From Pseudomonas sp. UBA5706 (lineage in GTDB: Bacteria > Pseudomonadota > Gammaproteobacteria > Pseudomonadales > Pseudomonadaceae): a stretch of 64,000 nucleotides of DNA. The position numbers and the translations under genes were made by a program. The stretch covers positions 524 through 64,523 of the forward strand of contig NZ_DIHC01000046.1 in the NCBI RefSeq assembly GCF_002419965.1. Direction: 5' to 3'. Shown here piece after piece: positions 1-8,432 of the stretch. Position 1 is the stretch's first letter. Every line of letters starts with the position of its first letter. Under the pieces are notes generated by a model. The model did not search any database and had not been told where the DNA came from. It was given only the letters and a program-made list of their open reading frames with translations.

Positions 1-241
1 CGGGAACCGGCAGTAAGACCCTTCACCTTGGTTGTGTCAGACGGACTGCGTGCGGAGGTTTACTGCCGCTACGCGCCAGATCGCGGGCGAGCCACGCTCC
101 TACGGCCTTCGGGCGGAAGCAGAGCGTGGGGGCGCGCACTTCGGGCAGAGGCGGAGGGCGTGTGCACTGCGCGGTTTTGTCGCACCCCGCCGTCCGGGCG
201 TGAATCATGTCGCAGGGCGCAAGGCTGTAGAATGACGCCCT
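1..241. other. Intergenic leader with REP-like sequence
   Basis: No convincing gene is seen. Around 74-108 lies a stretch containing GCGGGCGAGCCACGCTCC, which resembles the REP-type intergenic repeats common in fluorescens-group Pseudomonas. A TAGAAT hexamer at 228-233 could be the -10 element of the following gene, but it leaves almost no leader and no ribosome binding site. That start is therefore either leaderless or served from further upstream. Confidence 0.35.
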
Positions 242-619
242 ATGAAATTCGTCCGAACTCATCAACCCCTCATCGCCTGGATGCTGTATGGCTTCATCCT
301 GTTCAGTGGGCTTGTGTGCAGCCTGAGCCATGGTCAGATGCTGCGGGCGTTCAACCCGATCCATCCCGCCGTCGATTGCAGCGTGCAACATGACCCGTCC
401 GGTCAACCGGACATGGCGCAGATGGGTGGGCATGCGCCATTGATGAAGCTCTTCATGACCGATTGCGCATTCGCCGGCAGTCTCACGCTGGCGCTGGTGT
501 TCTTCATCGGGCTTGGCTGGGCAGGGCGCAACCCGCGCAGGCGCATTCCTCGTTCTGACCATCTGCTGCGCAAACCGCCCCGAGACGCCTTCCCCGAACT
601 GTCCCCCCAGGCGCCCTGA
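242..619 (+). CDS. DUF2946 family protein, copper-gene neighbour
   Basis: A 125-residue protein with two hydrophobic segments, near residues 8-30 and 75-97. Between them is a short polar stretch with Cys, His and Met residues (VDCSVQHD and a Met-rich run). This is the layout of the small DUF2946 membrane proteins found beside copper-handling genes in Pseudomonas, whose molecular role is unknown. It is followed on the same strand by SCO and PCu(A)C genes, so a part in copper delivery to cytochrome oxidase is inferred from context. No Shine-Dalgarno sequence is visible before the ATG. The family call comes from recognition of the layout, not from a search. Confidence 0.75.
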   Translation: MKFVRTHQPLIAWMLYGFILFSGLVCSLSHGQMLRAFNPIHPAVDCSVQHDPSGQPDMAQMGGHAPLMKLFMTDCAFAGSLTLALVFFIGLGWAGRNPRRRIPRSDHLLRKPPRDAFPELSPQAP

Positions 620-728
620 AGCTTAGGTAAAGGTGTACTGTTCAGCGTCGTCCCTGCATCTGCATATCAAGGCAGCAGGGACGTTCTAAGGCCGGCGCCA
701 ACGCTGGCCGCTTCAGAGAGTTCGTCAC

Positions 729-1337
729 ATGAATGATTTACTGACCCGCCGTCAGATGCTCGCCGGCATGGGCATCCTCGGCCTTGGCCTGCTCGCCGGC
801 TGCGATGGTTCGACCAGCGCGCTGGATTTCAAATACGGCAAGGATCTGAGCAACAAGATCATGGGCCGTACCTTCAAGCTCACCGATACCCAGGGCGAGG
901 TGAAAACCCTTTCCAGTTATCGCGGCCTGATGCCGATGGTGTTCTTCGGGTTTACCCAGTGCCCCTCGGTGTGCCCGACGGCATTGGCGCGTGCCGCCCA
1001 GATCAAGAAGATCATGGGCGAGGATGGCAAGACCCTTCAGGTGATTTTCATCACCGTCGACCCCGAACGCGACACGCCGCAAATCCTTGATGCTTACGTC
1101 AAGCAGTTCGACCCCAGCTTCGTCGCCTTGAGAGGCACGCTCGAACAGACGCAGCACGTTGCCAGGGAATTCGGCGTGTTCTATGAAAAAGAGCCGATTG
1201 GCGACACCTACACCATGTCGCACACCGCCACCAGCTTCGTCTTTGACTCTCGCGGCAACCTGCGTCTGGGTCTGTCACCGTCGCTGTCCGCCAAGCAATG
1301 CGCGCAGGATTTGCTCACCGTCATGGAGGTCTGCTGA
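729..1337 (+). CDS. SCO1/SenC family copper chaperone lipoprotein
   Basis: A 202-residue thioredoxin-fold protein of the SCO1/SenC family. These proteins bind copper and help assemble the CuA centre of cytochrome c oxidase in the periplasm. The N-terminus has RR near residues 7-8, a hydrophobic stretch and a lipobox (LLAGC, Cys25), so it is probably an exported lipoprotein. The copper ligands are visible: CPSVCP (Cys78, Cys82) and His165 in TMSHTA. Length is normal. A 9-bp hairpin (649-657 with 675-683) without a T-run separates it from DUF2946. Its stop codon overlaps the next start by one base (TGATG at 1335-1339), so it is translationally coupled to the PCu(A)C gene. Confidence 0.93.
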   Translation: MNDLLTRRQMLAGMGILGLGLLAGCDGSTSALDFKYGKDLSNKIMGRTFKLTDTQGEVKTLSSYRGLMPMVFFGFTQCPSVCPTALARAAQIKKIMGEDGKTLQVIFITVDPERDTPQILDAYVKQFDPSFVALRGTLEQTQHVAREFGVFYEKEPIGDTYTMSHTATSFVFDSRGNLRLGLSPSLSAKQCAQDLLTVMEVC

Positions 1338-1840
1338 TGACCACGCTGTTTTCAACTCCCATCACCCGTGCGGCGCTGTGCCGGACCCTTGCCGCTTGCT
1401 TGCTGGGGTGTATCAGCTTGTCGGCCGTCGCTCAGCCCCGGGTCGACGACGCCTGGGTACGCACCACGGTGCCGGGACAACCTTCGTCCGGCGCATTCAT
1501 GCGCATTACCGCTGAGGTCGACAGCAAGCTGCTAAGTGTCGCTTCGCCCGCTGCCAAGGATGTGCAGATCCACGAAATGAGCATGACCCAGGATGTGATG
1601 CGAATGGGGCCGGTCAACTACGTGCCGCTGCCTGCTGGCAAGCCGGTGTCGCTGGATCCGGAGGGCTACCACGTGATGCTCATGGGGCTGGTCGGGCAGC
1701 TCAAGGAGGGAGATCAGGTGCCGCTGACGCTGACCATCGAAACCGACCAGGGCGTACGTGAGACGGTGCAGGTCAATGCGCCTGCGCGGTCGATGAAGGA
1801 CAGCATGGACATGGGGCATGACCACGGCGCCAGTCACTGA
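1337..1840 (+). CDS. Copper chaperone PCu(A)C
   Basis: A 167-residue periplasmic copper(I) chaperone of the PCu(A)C family, which hands copper to SCO proteins and cytochrome oxidase. A signal peptide covers about residues 1-33, ending in AVAQP. The family metal motif is present: His79 with Met81/83, Met residues at 88-90, then His112-x-Met114. The C-terminus is rich in Met and His (MDMGHDHG), as in many proteobacterial members. The start was placed at 1337, where ATG overlaps the SCO stop codon, because an upstream in-frame start would lie inside the SCO gene and spoil the signal peptide. An 8-bp hairpin without a T-run (1849-1877) follows. Confidence 0.92.
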   Translation: MTTLFSTPITRAALCRTLAACLLGCISLSAVAQPRVDDAWVRTTVPGQPSSGAFMRITAEVDSKLLSVASPAAKDVQIHEMSMTQDVMRMGPVNYVPLPAGKPVSLDPEGYHVMLMGLVGQLKEGDQVPLTLTIETDQGVRETVQVNAPARSMKDSMDMGHDHGASH

Positions 1841-1908
1841 GACGCTTTGGGCACCCAGCCGGGGAGGGAGGGTGCCCGCGATGACACCGCGGTCGCTGAA
1901 AACAGCCT

Positions 1909-3240
1909 TCACCAATCGCCAAACATCCCGACCAGCAACACCAGATTCAACCCCACGATCAGCAGCGCTATCGCCCAAGCCAGCGAGGTCAACACCGGCC
2001 CGGTGACCAGGTTGCCCATCAGTTTGCGGTCAGAGACAAAACGTACCAGTGGCACGATGGCGAAGGGCAATTGCATCGACAGGATCACCTGGCTCAATAC
2101 CAGCAGTTTTGCCGTGCCTTGCGCACCATAAATACTGGTCACCACAATCACCGGGATGATCGCCAACCCCCGTGTCAGCAGGCGGCGTACCCAGCCGGGC
2201 AGCTTCATCTTGAGGAAGCCTTCCATGACGATCTGTCCGGCGAGGGTCGCGGTGACGGTGGAGTTGATGCCGGAGGCCAACAGCGCGATGGCGAACAGTG
2301 CCGAGGCAATGCCGACCCCTAGCATCGGCGACAGCAAATGATAGGCCTGCTCGATTTCCACCACGTCGGTCTTGCCCGCTTTGTGAAACACCGTGGCGGC
2401 TGTAATCAGAATGGCTGCGTTAACGAACAGCGCCAAGGTCAGGGCGATGGTGCTGTCGGTCACGGACCAGCGTAGCCCGATGCGCTTGCCTTCGTCGGTG
2501 CGCGGGTAGGCACGGGTCTGGACGATGGAGGAGTGTAGATACAGATTATGGGGCATGACGGTGGCGCCGATGATGCCGATGGCCAGATACAAGGCGGCCG
2601 GGTTGGTGACGATTTCCGCCCTAGGAATGAAACCCGCGAACAGCTCGGCCATGTCGGGCCGCGCCAGTACCATTTGAATCGCGAAGCAGCTGAAAATGAT
2701 CAGCAGCAACGCAATGACGAACGCTTCCAGTGCCCGGAAGCCTCTGCCCATCAGCAGGAAAATCAGAAACACATCGACCGCCGAGAGCACGGCACCCCAC
2801 ACCAAGGGGATGCCGAACAAAAGGTTGAGGGCGATGGCGGTGCCGATCACCTCGGCCAGGTCGCAGGCAATGATCGCAACCTCGCACGCGATCCAAAGCG
2901 CGATACACACCGGGCGGCTATAGCGCTCGCGGCAGGCGCGGGCCAAGTCCCAGCCGGTGGCAATCCCGAGTCTGGCCGACAAGGCTTGCAAGACGATCGC
3001 CATCAGGTTCGAAAACAGGATCACTGACAGCAGCAGATAACCGAATTGCGACCCTCCCGCCAGGTCCGTGGCCCAATTGCCGGGGTCCATATAGCCCACC
3101 GCAACCATGTAGCCAGGGCCGGTAAAGGCCAGCAGACGCTTGAACCAATTGCCCGACTTGGGCATGGCTACACTGGCACTGGGCATGCCCCCGCCCAAGG
3201 TGTTGTCGCCGGGATCGGCCCGGTGTTTAGCGGGTTGCAT
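1909..3240 (-). CDS. mntH: Nramp family divalent metal (Mn2+/Fe2+) transporter
   Basis: A 443-residue inner-membrane transporter of the Nramp family, which imports Mn2+ and Fe2+ with protons. Both signature motifs are intact: DPGN at residues 52-55 in helix 1, and MPHN near 229-232 in helix 6, whose Asp, Asn, Met and His contact the metal. About eleven hydrophobic helices can be traced. The first 30 or so residues are polar and less conserved, and a start at 3186 (MPSASV) is possible because the ribosome site before 3240 is weak. It is transcribed away from a glycosyltransferase gene 87 bases upstream. No MntR or Fur site was recognised by eye. Confidence 0.93.
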   Translation of the reverse strand: MQPAKHRADPGDNTLGGGMPSASVAMPKSGNWFKRLLAFTGPGYMVAVGYMDPGNWATDLAGGSQFGYLLLSVILFSNLMAIVLQALSARLGIATGWDLARACRERYSRPVCIALWIACEVAIIACDLAEVIGTAIALNLLFGIPLVWGAVLSAVDVFLIFLLMGRGFRALEAFVIALLLIIFSCFAIQMVLARPDMAELFAGFIPRAEIVTNPAALYLAIGIIGATVMPHNLYLHSSIVQTRAYPRTDEGKRIGLRWSVTDSTIALTLALFVNAAILITAATVFHKAGKTDVVEIEQAYHLLSPMLGVGIASALFAIALLASGINSTVTATLAGQIVMEGFLKMKLPGWVRRLLTRGLAIIPVIVVTSIYGAQGTAKLLVLSQVILSMQLPFAIVPLVRFVSDRKLMGNLVTGPVLTSLAWAIALLIVGLNLVLLVGMFGDW

Positions 3241-3327
3241 CAGTGGCCGTCCCGTCGAGTTGAAGGTTGCTTGACGTGCAGCCTGAAATGTTGAGTGAAA
3301 CCTTCAGTGCTGTGCGCGTGGTAAGGG

Positions 3328-3993
3328 TCAGCCTAGTAACGTTTGAGTGGCCAGGGAGTTCAGGTAATCGCCGAAACCTTCCTTGCAACGAAAGTGCTTG
3401 CGCGCACTGGTTGTCACCCCATTGCGTGCCGTCCATACGATATGCGCATTGACGCGCTGCAGGTCTTCGACCAAGTGCACATCTTCATGAGCGGCCAATG
3501 CCTTGAAGCCGCCAGCCCGCAAATATGCGCTGGATGACACACCCAGATTGGCGCCATGAACGTGCCGATGGTCATCGACCGGCCGGTAGAGGGCGTCGTA
3601 GCGCTGGCGTACCTGTTCGGGATGCTCGGACCAGTCATCGACTTGCACGATTCCACATACCGCATCAGCCTTGGTCGAAATCTGTTCCGCGAGCCATGCG
3701 TAGGGCACCACGCTGTCGGCATCGGTGAAAGCAAGCCAGCGAGCACCGCGTTCGATCATCAACTGCGCGCCAGCAGCACGGGTCATGCCGACATTCCGAT
3801 AATCGCAAGCGCGGAGGTGGACCCCGTGGGCTTTAGCGACGTTCGCGGACCTGTCACTGCAGTCGTCGAGCATGATCAGGATCTCCACCGGCTCGCCTCT
3901 GAGCTCCTCGTGGCTAGCGGCGGCGACGAGCGACTTGATGCAATCGTCCAGGAAGTGTTCTTCGTTGTGCGCGGGGACAATGATTCCGATCAT
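3328..3993 (-). CDS. Family 2 glycosyltransferase
   Basis: A 221-residue GT-A fold glycosyltransferase with no membrane segments. The nucleotide-sugar and metal-binding features are present: VPAHNEE at residues 7-13, the acidic pair DD at 43-44, and the DXD-like FTDADS (Asp91, Asp93). Short cytosolic proteins of this kind often act on lipids or small acceptors; acceptor and sugar are unknown here. A stretch rich in His (DDHRHVHGAN) follows the DXD. It is the gene upstream of mntH on the same strand, but the products have no evident link. The ribosome site is weak, though the ATG is well placed before the conserved beta strand. Confidence 0.85.
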   Translation of the reverse strand: MIGIIVPAHNEEHFLDDCIKSLVAAASHEELRGEPVEILIMLDDCSDRSANVAKAHGVHLRACDYRNVGMTRAAGAQLMIERGARWLAFTDADSVVPYAWLAEQISTKADAVCGIVQVDDWSEHPEQVRQRYDALYRPVDDHRHVHGANLGVSSSAYLRAGGFKALAAHEDVHLVEDLQRVNAHIVWTARNGVTTSARKHFRCKEGFGDYLNSLATQTLLG

Positions 3994-4079
3994 CTATGGG
4001 TCTCGTCTCGGCGCCTGCGTTGATCGCGTAGGCCTTGCGATATCGACCCTTGATGCAAAAAATTGGTTGCAAGTATTTT

Positions 4080-4285
4080 CGTTTGTGCGGATTGGCTGCT
4101 CGAACACCTGCAAACGAAGGAAAAAGTCAGAAAAAATTGAATTAGTCGCGCTGGCGTCGTTCAGAAAAGGGGAGTGCGAGACTCCCCTGGCGGTCTGTAC
4201 GTCGCTGTCTACCGCCAGGGTTAATTATTTCCCATATTTCCCAAACGCATCGACGCCGCTGATCAGCGGCGTCGATGCTTTTTTT
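4080..4285 (+). ncRNA. Candidate structured small RNA with intrinsic terminator
   Basis: The gap between the glycosyltransferase and PfpI genes holds four successive hairpins on the plus strand. They are 4080-4091 with 4107-4116; 4169-4175 with 4181-4187 (7 bp, 5-base loop); 4186-4194 with 4211-4219, sharing bases with the previous stem; and a perfect 32-base palindrome at 4247-4278 followed by seven T. Both flanking genes are on the minus strand, so this oriented terminator has no annotated gene to serve. A possible promoter is TTGATG (4050-4055), an 18-base spacer and TATTTT (4074-4079), giving a transcript near 200 nt. I do not recognise a named family. Confidence 0.45.
4247..4285 (+). terminator. 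Rho-independent terminator, plus-strand orientation
   Basis: A perfect inverted repeat (GCATCGACGCCGCTGA and its complement, centred on TGATCA) is followed by TTTTTTT on the plus strand. On the minus strand the stem is followed by GTTTGGG, which is not a U-run, so it terminates rightward transcription. Confidence 0.8.
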
Positions 4286-4307
4286 GTTTACCGATTCCAG
4301 CGCAGGG

Positions 4308-4868
4308 TTATGCCCCTTGCAGCGCCTCGGCGATGGCGTTGTTAAAGGCTGGCAGGTCTTTCGGGGTGCGCGAGGTGATCAGCGTCCAGCCATTGGCGCC
4401 GCACTGTTTGACTTGCGCGTCAACCCAGCCAGCGGCCTTGGCGTTGACCAGGTCGATGCGCACGCTAGGGTAGGAGGTAAGGGTCTTGCCTTCGATCACC
4501 CCGGCGTCAATGAGCAGCCATGGGCCATGGCAAATGGCGGCGACGACTTTGCCGGCATCGGCGAATTCTTTGACCAGGCGTTGGGCGTCTTTGTCCTGGC
4601 GCAAGGTGTCGGCGTTCACGGTGCCACCTGGAACCACCAGCGCGTCGTAATCAGTGGCAGACAATTTGGCCAGCGCAAAAACGGATTTGACGCTGACGTC
4701 TTTTTCCGTGTCCTGCACAAAGGTCTGGGCATCGCCGCCTTTAATGGTGGCATGGGTGACGGTCGCACCCATTTGCTGGAGTGCTTCCAGTGGGCTGAGC
4801 AGCTCATCGCGCTCGATACCGGTATTGGACGTGATGATCAGGACACGCTTGCCGTTTAACGTACTCAT
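4308..4868 (-). CDS. DJ-1/PfpI family protein (YhbO-type)
   Basis: A 186-residue class-I glutamine-amidotransferase-like protein of the DJ-1/PfpI superfamily. The nucleophile elbow AICHGPW carries Cys113 and His114, and an acidic residue near Glu19 (GIERDE) fits the family's third active-site position. Members have been described as stress-protective proteases, glyoxalases or deglycases, and the exact chemistry is disputed. Length matches YhbO/PfpI proteins. A strong ribosome site (AGGAG) lies 9 bases before the ATG. It is monocistronic, with a small lipoprotein gene upstream and the candidate small RNA downstream. I am confident of the family and not of the substrate. Confidence 0.9.
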   Translation of the reverse strand: MSTLNGKRVLIITSNTGIERDELLSPLEALQQMGATVTHATIKGGDAQTFVQDTEKDVSVKSVFALAKLSATDYDALVVPGGTVNADTLRQDKDAQRLVKEFADAGKVVAAICHGPWLLIDAGVIEGKTLTSYPSVRIDLVNAKAAGWVDAQVKQCGANGWTLITSRTPKDLPAFNNAIAEALQGA

Positions 4869-4998
4869 GGTAATGACTCCTGCTAATGAAAATCCGCGCT
4901 CGATAATCGAGCGGTATCGGTTCTCAGAGGGAATCGCAAAAGCGAAAGTTCAGCCTGATTCCATTACCGGCTGCCAGCGGTGCGTGCATTTCGGTCAG

Positions 4999-5334
4999 CT
5001 ATAAACATTCGCGTGCGGCTTTCTCCAGCGCACTGTGGCCAAAGGCCGAAGCGAGCGGAGCGCGCTGATACAAAAACGCGCGGGTGTGAGGATTACCTTT
5101 GAACACTTCAAGAATGTTGTCCTGCGCCACTTTGCCGGAGACCAGTAATTTGTAGTGTCCCTTGCTCTCGGTGAGGGTGGCATCCGGCTTGATTTGCTGC
5201 CATTTCTCAAAGACGCACTGCGCGTACTCGCCTGCGGGTTTGGGTGTCTCCAGATCGACTGATGGATTGTTCGGCGTGGAACTGCAGCCAGCCAACAACG
5301 CAGCCAGCACACCGGTAAGCAGAAAAATACGCAT
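4999..5334 (-). CDS. Small hypothetical lipoprotein
   Basis: A 111-residue protein with a short signal peptide and a clear lipobox (LLAGC, Cys17), so it is probably lipid-anchored in the envelope. After the lipobox is a Pro/Ser/Thr-rich linker, then a small domain beginning EYAQC and ending with a penultimate Cys (AARECL). The two Cys could form a disulphide. The layout is shared with the lipoprotein at 34760-35113, which has EYAEC and a Cys near its end, so the two look like distant paralogues. AGGA lies at good spacing from the ATG. Function is unknown. Confidence 0.75.
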   Translation of the reverse strand: MRIFLLTGVLAALLAGCSSTPNNPSVDLETPKPAGEYAQCVFEKWQQIKPDATLTESKGHYKLLVSGKVAQDNILEVFKGNPHTRAFLYQRAPLASAFGHSALEKAARECL

Positions 5335-5774
5335 CTATTTCATCCTGAAACCAAAGGGTGGAATCACTTTACGGGCCGCTGCCACTCGCCTTTGTAGCCG
5401 GCGATATCCGACGGTCGACGGATTGACGTCTGCTTCGTAAGTCTTGGTTTATCGAGTGGTAACAGCAGGCGAGAGCGGCGGGAATACCATGCTCATCGGT
5501 GATTTCCACCTTGCTTATGAGTTGGCGCGTATGTTGCCGAGCTAATGCGCAAAATAAAAGAGTCGGCTGCTAAATTTTCCGGCAACGCTGTGTACTGCAC
5601 TCCCGTGCAGTGAGGCGGACTGCGCGACCGCATAAGCTTTGGCCAAATAACGCGGTATTGACGCTGCTTTGTTCGTTTTGTGATCGATGATGATCGTTAT
5701 GGCATTGATAATACGATGTGTCTCGCCAAAGTGTGCATAAGCGAGCATAAGCCAGTCGCGGTGCGAGGGTATAC
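5335..5774. other. 440-base intergenic region, no gene seen
   Basis: Only short unconvincing frames are present. The region must carry the upstream signals of the lipoprotein (leftward) and of the decayed GH3 gene (rightward). An A+T-rich patch around 5680-5720 is a possible promoter area; no regulator site was recognised. Confidence 0.5.
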
Positions 5775-6751
5775 ATGTCTACCGAGCTGCAACCAGCTGC
5801 GTACGCAGTTCTTTTGTCGGCGTTTTCAGGGCTGGGGCTTGATGACCAGGGGCGTCGATATTTGCACTTGGGCGGCGTATCCATCCTGTTAGGGGAAACC
5901 TGCGGTGAATACCTGGCGCGCAGCATGAGCTTCGAACGTTGCCGTTGCGAGAGCCATGCGCGCTTCGCTGAGGTCGTCGAGGCGGCAAATACCTGTGCCG
6001 ATGCACCGGTGCTGGTGCCCGTGGATCAGAAGCTGGGCGGCATCCAGCGCCTGCATCGTCTGGTGCCTGGCCTCCCGTCGGCTGCCGAACTGCAGATCCT
6101 GAGCAGCGAGGACATCGATAGTCGCAGTTATGAAATGGCCAGCTCGGCACGGGTGATGGGGGTCAATCTGTTTCTGGCGCCGATCGTTGATGTCGTGACC
6201 GGTCGCAATCCGTGGCTGCATAACCGCAACCTGGGGCCAGACCCTACCGAGGTGACGCGCATCGCCTGTGCATTCATCCGCGGGGTGCAGCGGGCAGGGG
6301 TGATGGCAACGGCCAAGCATGTCCTGAGTCATTACCAGACCGAGCAGGATCCTGCGGTGGGGCGAGCCAGCGTTGCGGGTAGCGTGGGGGATCTGCATCA
6401 GGGCCTGGCGGTGTTCCGTGAAGTGATCGCCGCAGGGGTTAAGGCCATCATGCCCGGGCCAGCGATGTTTCCAGCACTCGATGCGGCAGTCGGCCAGTAC
6501 CTCGGAAAAGAATCATCGGCGTGTTGCGCGATGCCCTGGAATTCGATGGGTTGATCATCTCTGACGATTTGGATGCGGTGTCGATCCTGCGCGACAAGCG
6601 CATTACCGACGCCGCAGTGGCAGCGCTCAAGGCGGGTGCGCATCTGCTGCTGGTTTCCAGCGCATCGGGGCTGGACGACATTGCACAGTCGCTCGTAGAC
6701 GCAGTACACAGCGGGCAGCTGGATCAGCAGCAACTGTTGCGGGCGGCGTAG
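5775..6751 (+). pseudogene. Glycoside hydrolase family 3 (NagZ-like), frameshifted
   Basis: The first frame (from ATG 5775) and a second frame (from about 6509) together give one GH3 catalytic domain. It has VDQKLGGIQRLH, NLFLAPIVDVV, TAKHVLSH, KAIMPGP, then, after a shift, IIGVLRDALEFDGLIISDD with the family's nucleophile-loop pattern SDDLDA. The break is at the AAAA run 6506-6509: one extra A would restore LGKRIIGV. A TAG at 6749-6751 then stops the second frame before the usual tail. The KHFPGH signature of GH3 has become KHVLSH, losing Phe-Pro-Gly. I infer a decayed gene, although a homopolymer sequencing error could explain the shift alone. Confidence 0.8.
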
Positions 6752-6957
6752 AAGGTCCGCGGCATGGCCCAGGGGCGCAGGGCGCAGGTCGAATCGGGGT
6801 TGTACGTGTCGTACCCGATCCCCGGCGGACACTTGACGCGACGGGTAACTCTCTGAACAACGAGCGGGCGGGCGAGGCGTGCGCAGTTGGCAAATGGACA
6901 TCGGCGCAGCACAATGCCCGACATAAAAGACCTCACCCTGCCAAGAGTCTGCCGCTT

Positions 6958-7365
6958 ATGTTCAAGCCCCTCGCGTTCTGCGACCTCCAGCGTCTTGCCG
7001 ATCATTCAGCTGCCATCACTCAACCCTGCCCGTGCATCGCCAAATCCTTCGCCGGGTGGGAGGGCATGCCGGTCTCGCTTAAAGAAAGCCAACTGCGCGA
7101 AATCGGCTCGCTCATCGCTGCCGAGGAAGAAGACCTGACCCTGGACGAATATCACTCTGCGGGCACTTCCTATTGGTCTAACGATGCGCCGATTGCTCCG
7201 CAGTTTTTCCCCTACAACCGCTGTCGAGTCTGCGAGTGCATATCCTGCAGCCGCGTCTTTTTGCGTTATGCCGAAGCCGGGGCGTATCACATTGAACAGC
7301 GGATTCGCAGTCTCGATCCGAGACTGATGGCGGATGTGGCGTTCACAGGGATCGGGCGCGCCTGA
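6958..7365 (+). CDS. Hypothetical protein with Cys cluster
   Basis: A 135-residue soluble protein. The C-terminal half looks conserved and protein-like: YHSAGTSYWS, APQFFPYNRC, then Cys residues spaced C-x2-C-x-C-x2-C in RCRVCECISC, followed by FLRYAEAGAY and a basic tail. I recall similar hypothetical proteins in other Pseudomonas but know no function. The Cys pattern could bind a metal, which is inference. The opposite-strand frame over the same bases is of lower quality and was rejected. No good ribosome site precedes the ATG at 6958, so the start is uncertain. Confidence 0.65.
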   Translation: MFKPLAFCDLQRLADHSAAITQPCPCIAKSFAGWEGMPVSLKESQLREIGSLIAAEEEDLTLDEYHSAGTSYWSNDAPIAPQFFPYNRCRVCECISCSRVFLRYAEAGAYHIEQRIRSLDPRLMADVAFTGIGRA

Positions 7366-7488
7366 GGCGTATGCAGTTACCAGCCGCCCCGACATTCACG
7401 ACTCGCAGCGCGGCCTTTCATGAGTACATTCGTTGCGCACGTTTTAACCTCGGCGGTAAGCCTTTTCACTGCATAAAAGGAAAGTTCG

Positions 7489-8253
7489 ATGAGTTGGTCG
7501 GCCAGGCAGTATTCGATGTTCGAACAGCAACGCACGCGCCCGGTTCGCGACTTGGTTGCGGCCATTCCCACACTGACGGTAAACACGGCGATCGATCTGG
7601 GTTGCGGTCCGGGCAACTCTACCGAGGTTCTGGCTGGCCGCTTTCCCGATGCGCTGATCACCGGCATCGACAGTTCCGAAGACATGCTCGGCGATGCCCG
7701 TCAACGCTTGCCGGGTCTGCAGTTCGAGTGGGCAGACATCGGCACATGGAAGCCTGCACGAACCTTCGATGTGATCCTGGCCAACGCCTCGTTGCAATGG
7801 GTGCCTGACCATGCCGAGCTGTATCCGCGTCTGGTAAGCCTGCTCAATCCGGGCGGTACGCTGGCCGTGCAAACGCCGGACAACCTGGAAGAACCCGCGC
7901 ATCGTTTGGCACGAGAAATCGCCGCCAGCGGGCCGTGGGCAGATAAAATCGCATCGGTAAAACATCCGGACCGTCATCCGGCGCTCTATTACTTTGAGCT
8001 GCTGCGACCTCATTGCGCTGAAGTCGATGTCTGGCGCACGACCTACCATCATCCGTTGTCTGGCGGGCATCCGGCCGTCCTGGAATGGTTCAAGGGTTCG
8101 GCATTGCGACCCTATCTGCAGCGCTTGGACGAGACTGAGCAGGGCGCGTTCCTCGACGCCTACCTGAAAGCGATCAGCCAGGCGTACCCGGTATTGGCAG
8201 ACGGTTCGGTACTGCTGCCGTTTCCTCGGATCTTCATTGTCGCGATGCGCTGA
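7489..8253 (+). CDS. tam: Trans-aconitate 2-methyltransferase
   Basis: A 254-residue class I SAM-dependent methyltransferase matching Tam in length and sequence character. Tam methylates trans-aconitate, a by-product of the citrate cycle that inhibits aconitase. Motif I is IDLGCGPGNS (Asp36 onward), followed by an acidic residue in GIDSSEDML that binds the ribose, and the Tam-like segment ANASLQWVPDH. The C-terminal part (TTYHHPLSGG, then FPRIFIVAMR) fits Tam rather than a generic methyltransferase. The ribosome site AAAGGAAAG is well placed. It stands alone between a hypothetical gene and a TauE-type exporter. Confidence 0.9.
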   Translation: MSWSARQYSMFEQQRTRPVRDLVAAIPTLTVNTAIDLGCGPGNSTEVLAGRFPDALITGIDSSEDMLGDARQRLPGLQFEWADIGTWKPARTFDVILANASLQWVPDHAELYPRLVSLLNPGGTLAVQTPDNLEEPAHRLAREIAASGPWADKIASVKHPDRHPALYYFELLRPHCAEVDVWRTTYHHPLSGGHPAVLEWFKGSALRPYLQRLDETEQGAFLDAYLKAISQAYPVLADGSVLLPFPRIFIVAMR

Positions 8254-8432
8254 CCTTGTGTTTGTGTGTGTAAGCGGGTGATCGATTGCGGTACGCGCAA
8301 TCACCAAGGTCAAGTAGGAATTGGTTATAACCATAGATCCATTTGGTCTACAGGCTATATAAGAAAAATCGAGGTCGTTAGACGAAAAACGTTATCCTGC
8401 GCGCCAGTTTTGAGGGTGTATCGGGCAGAGCA

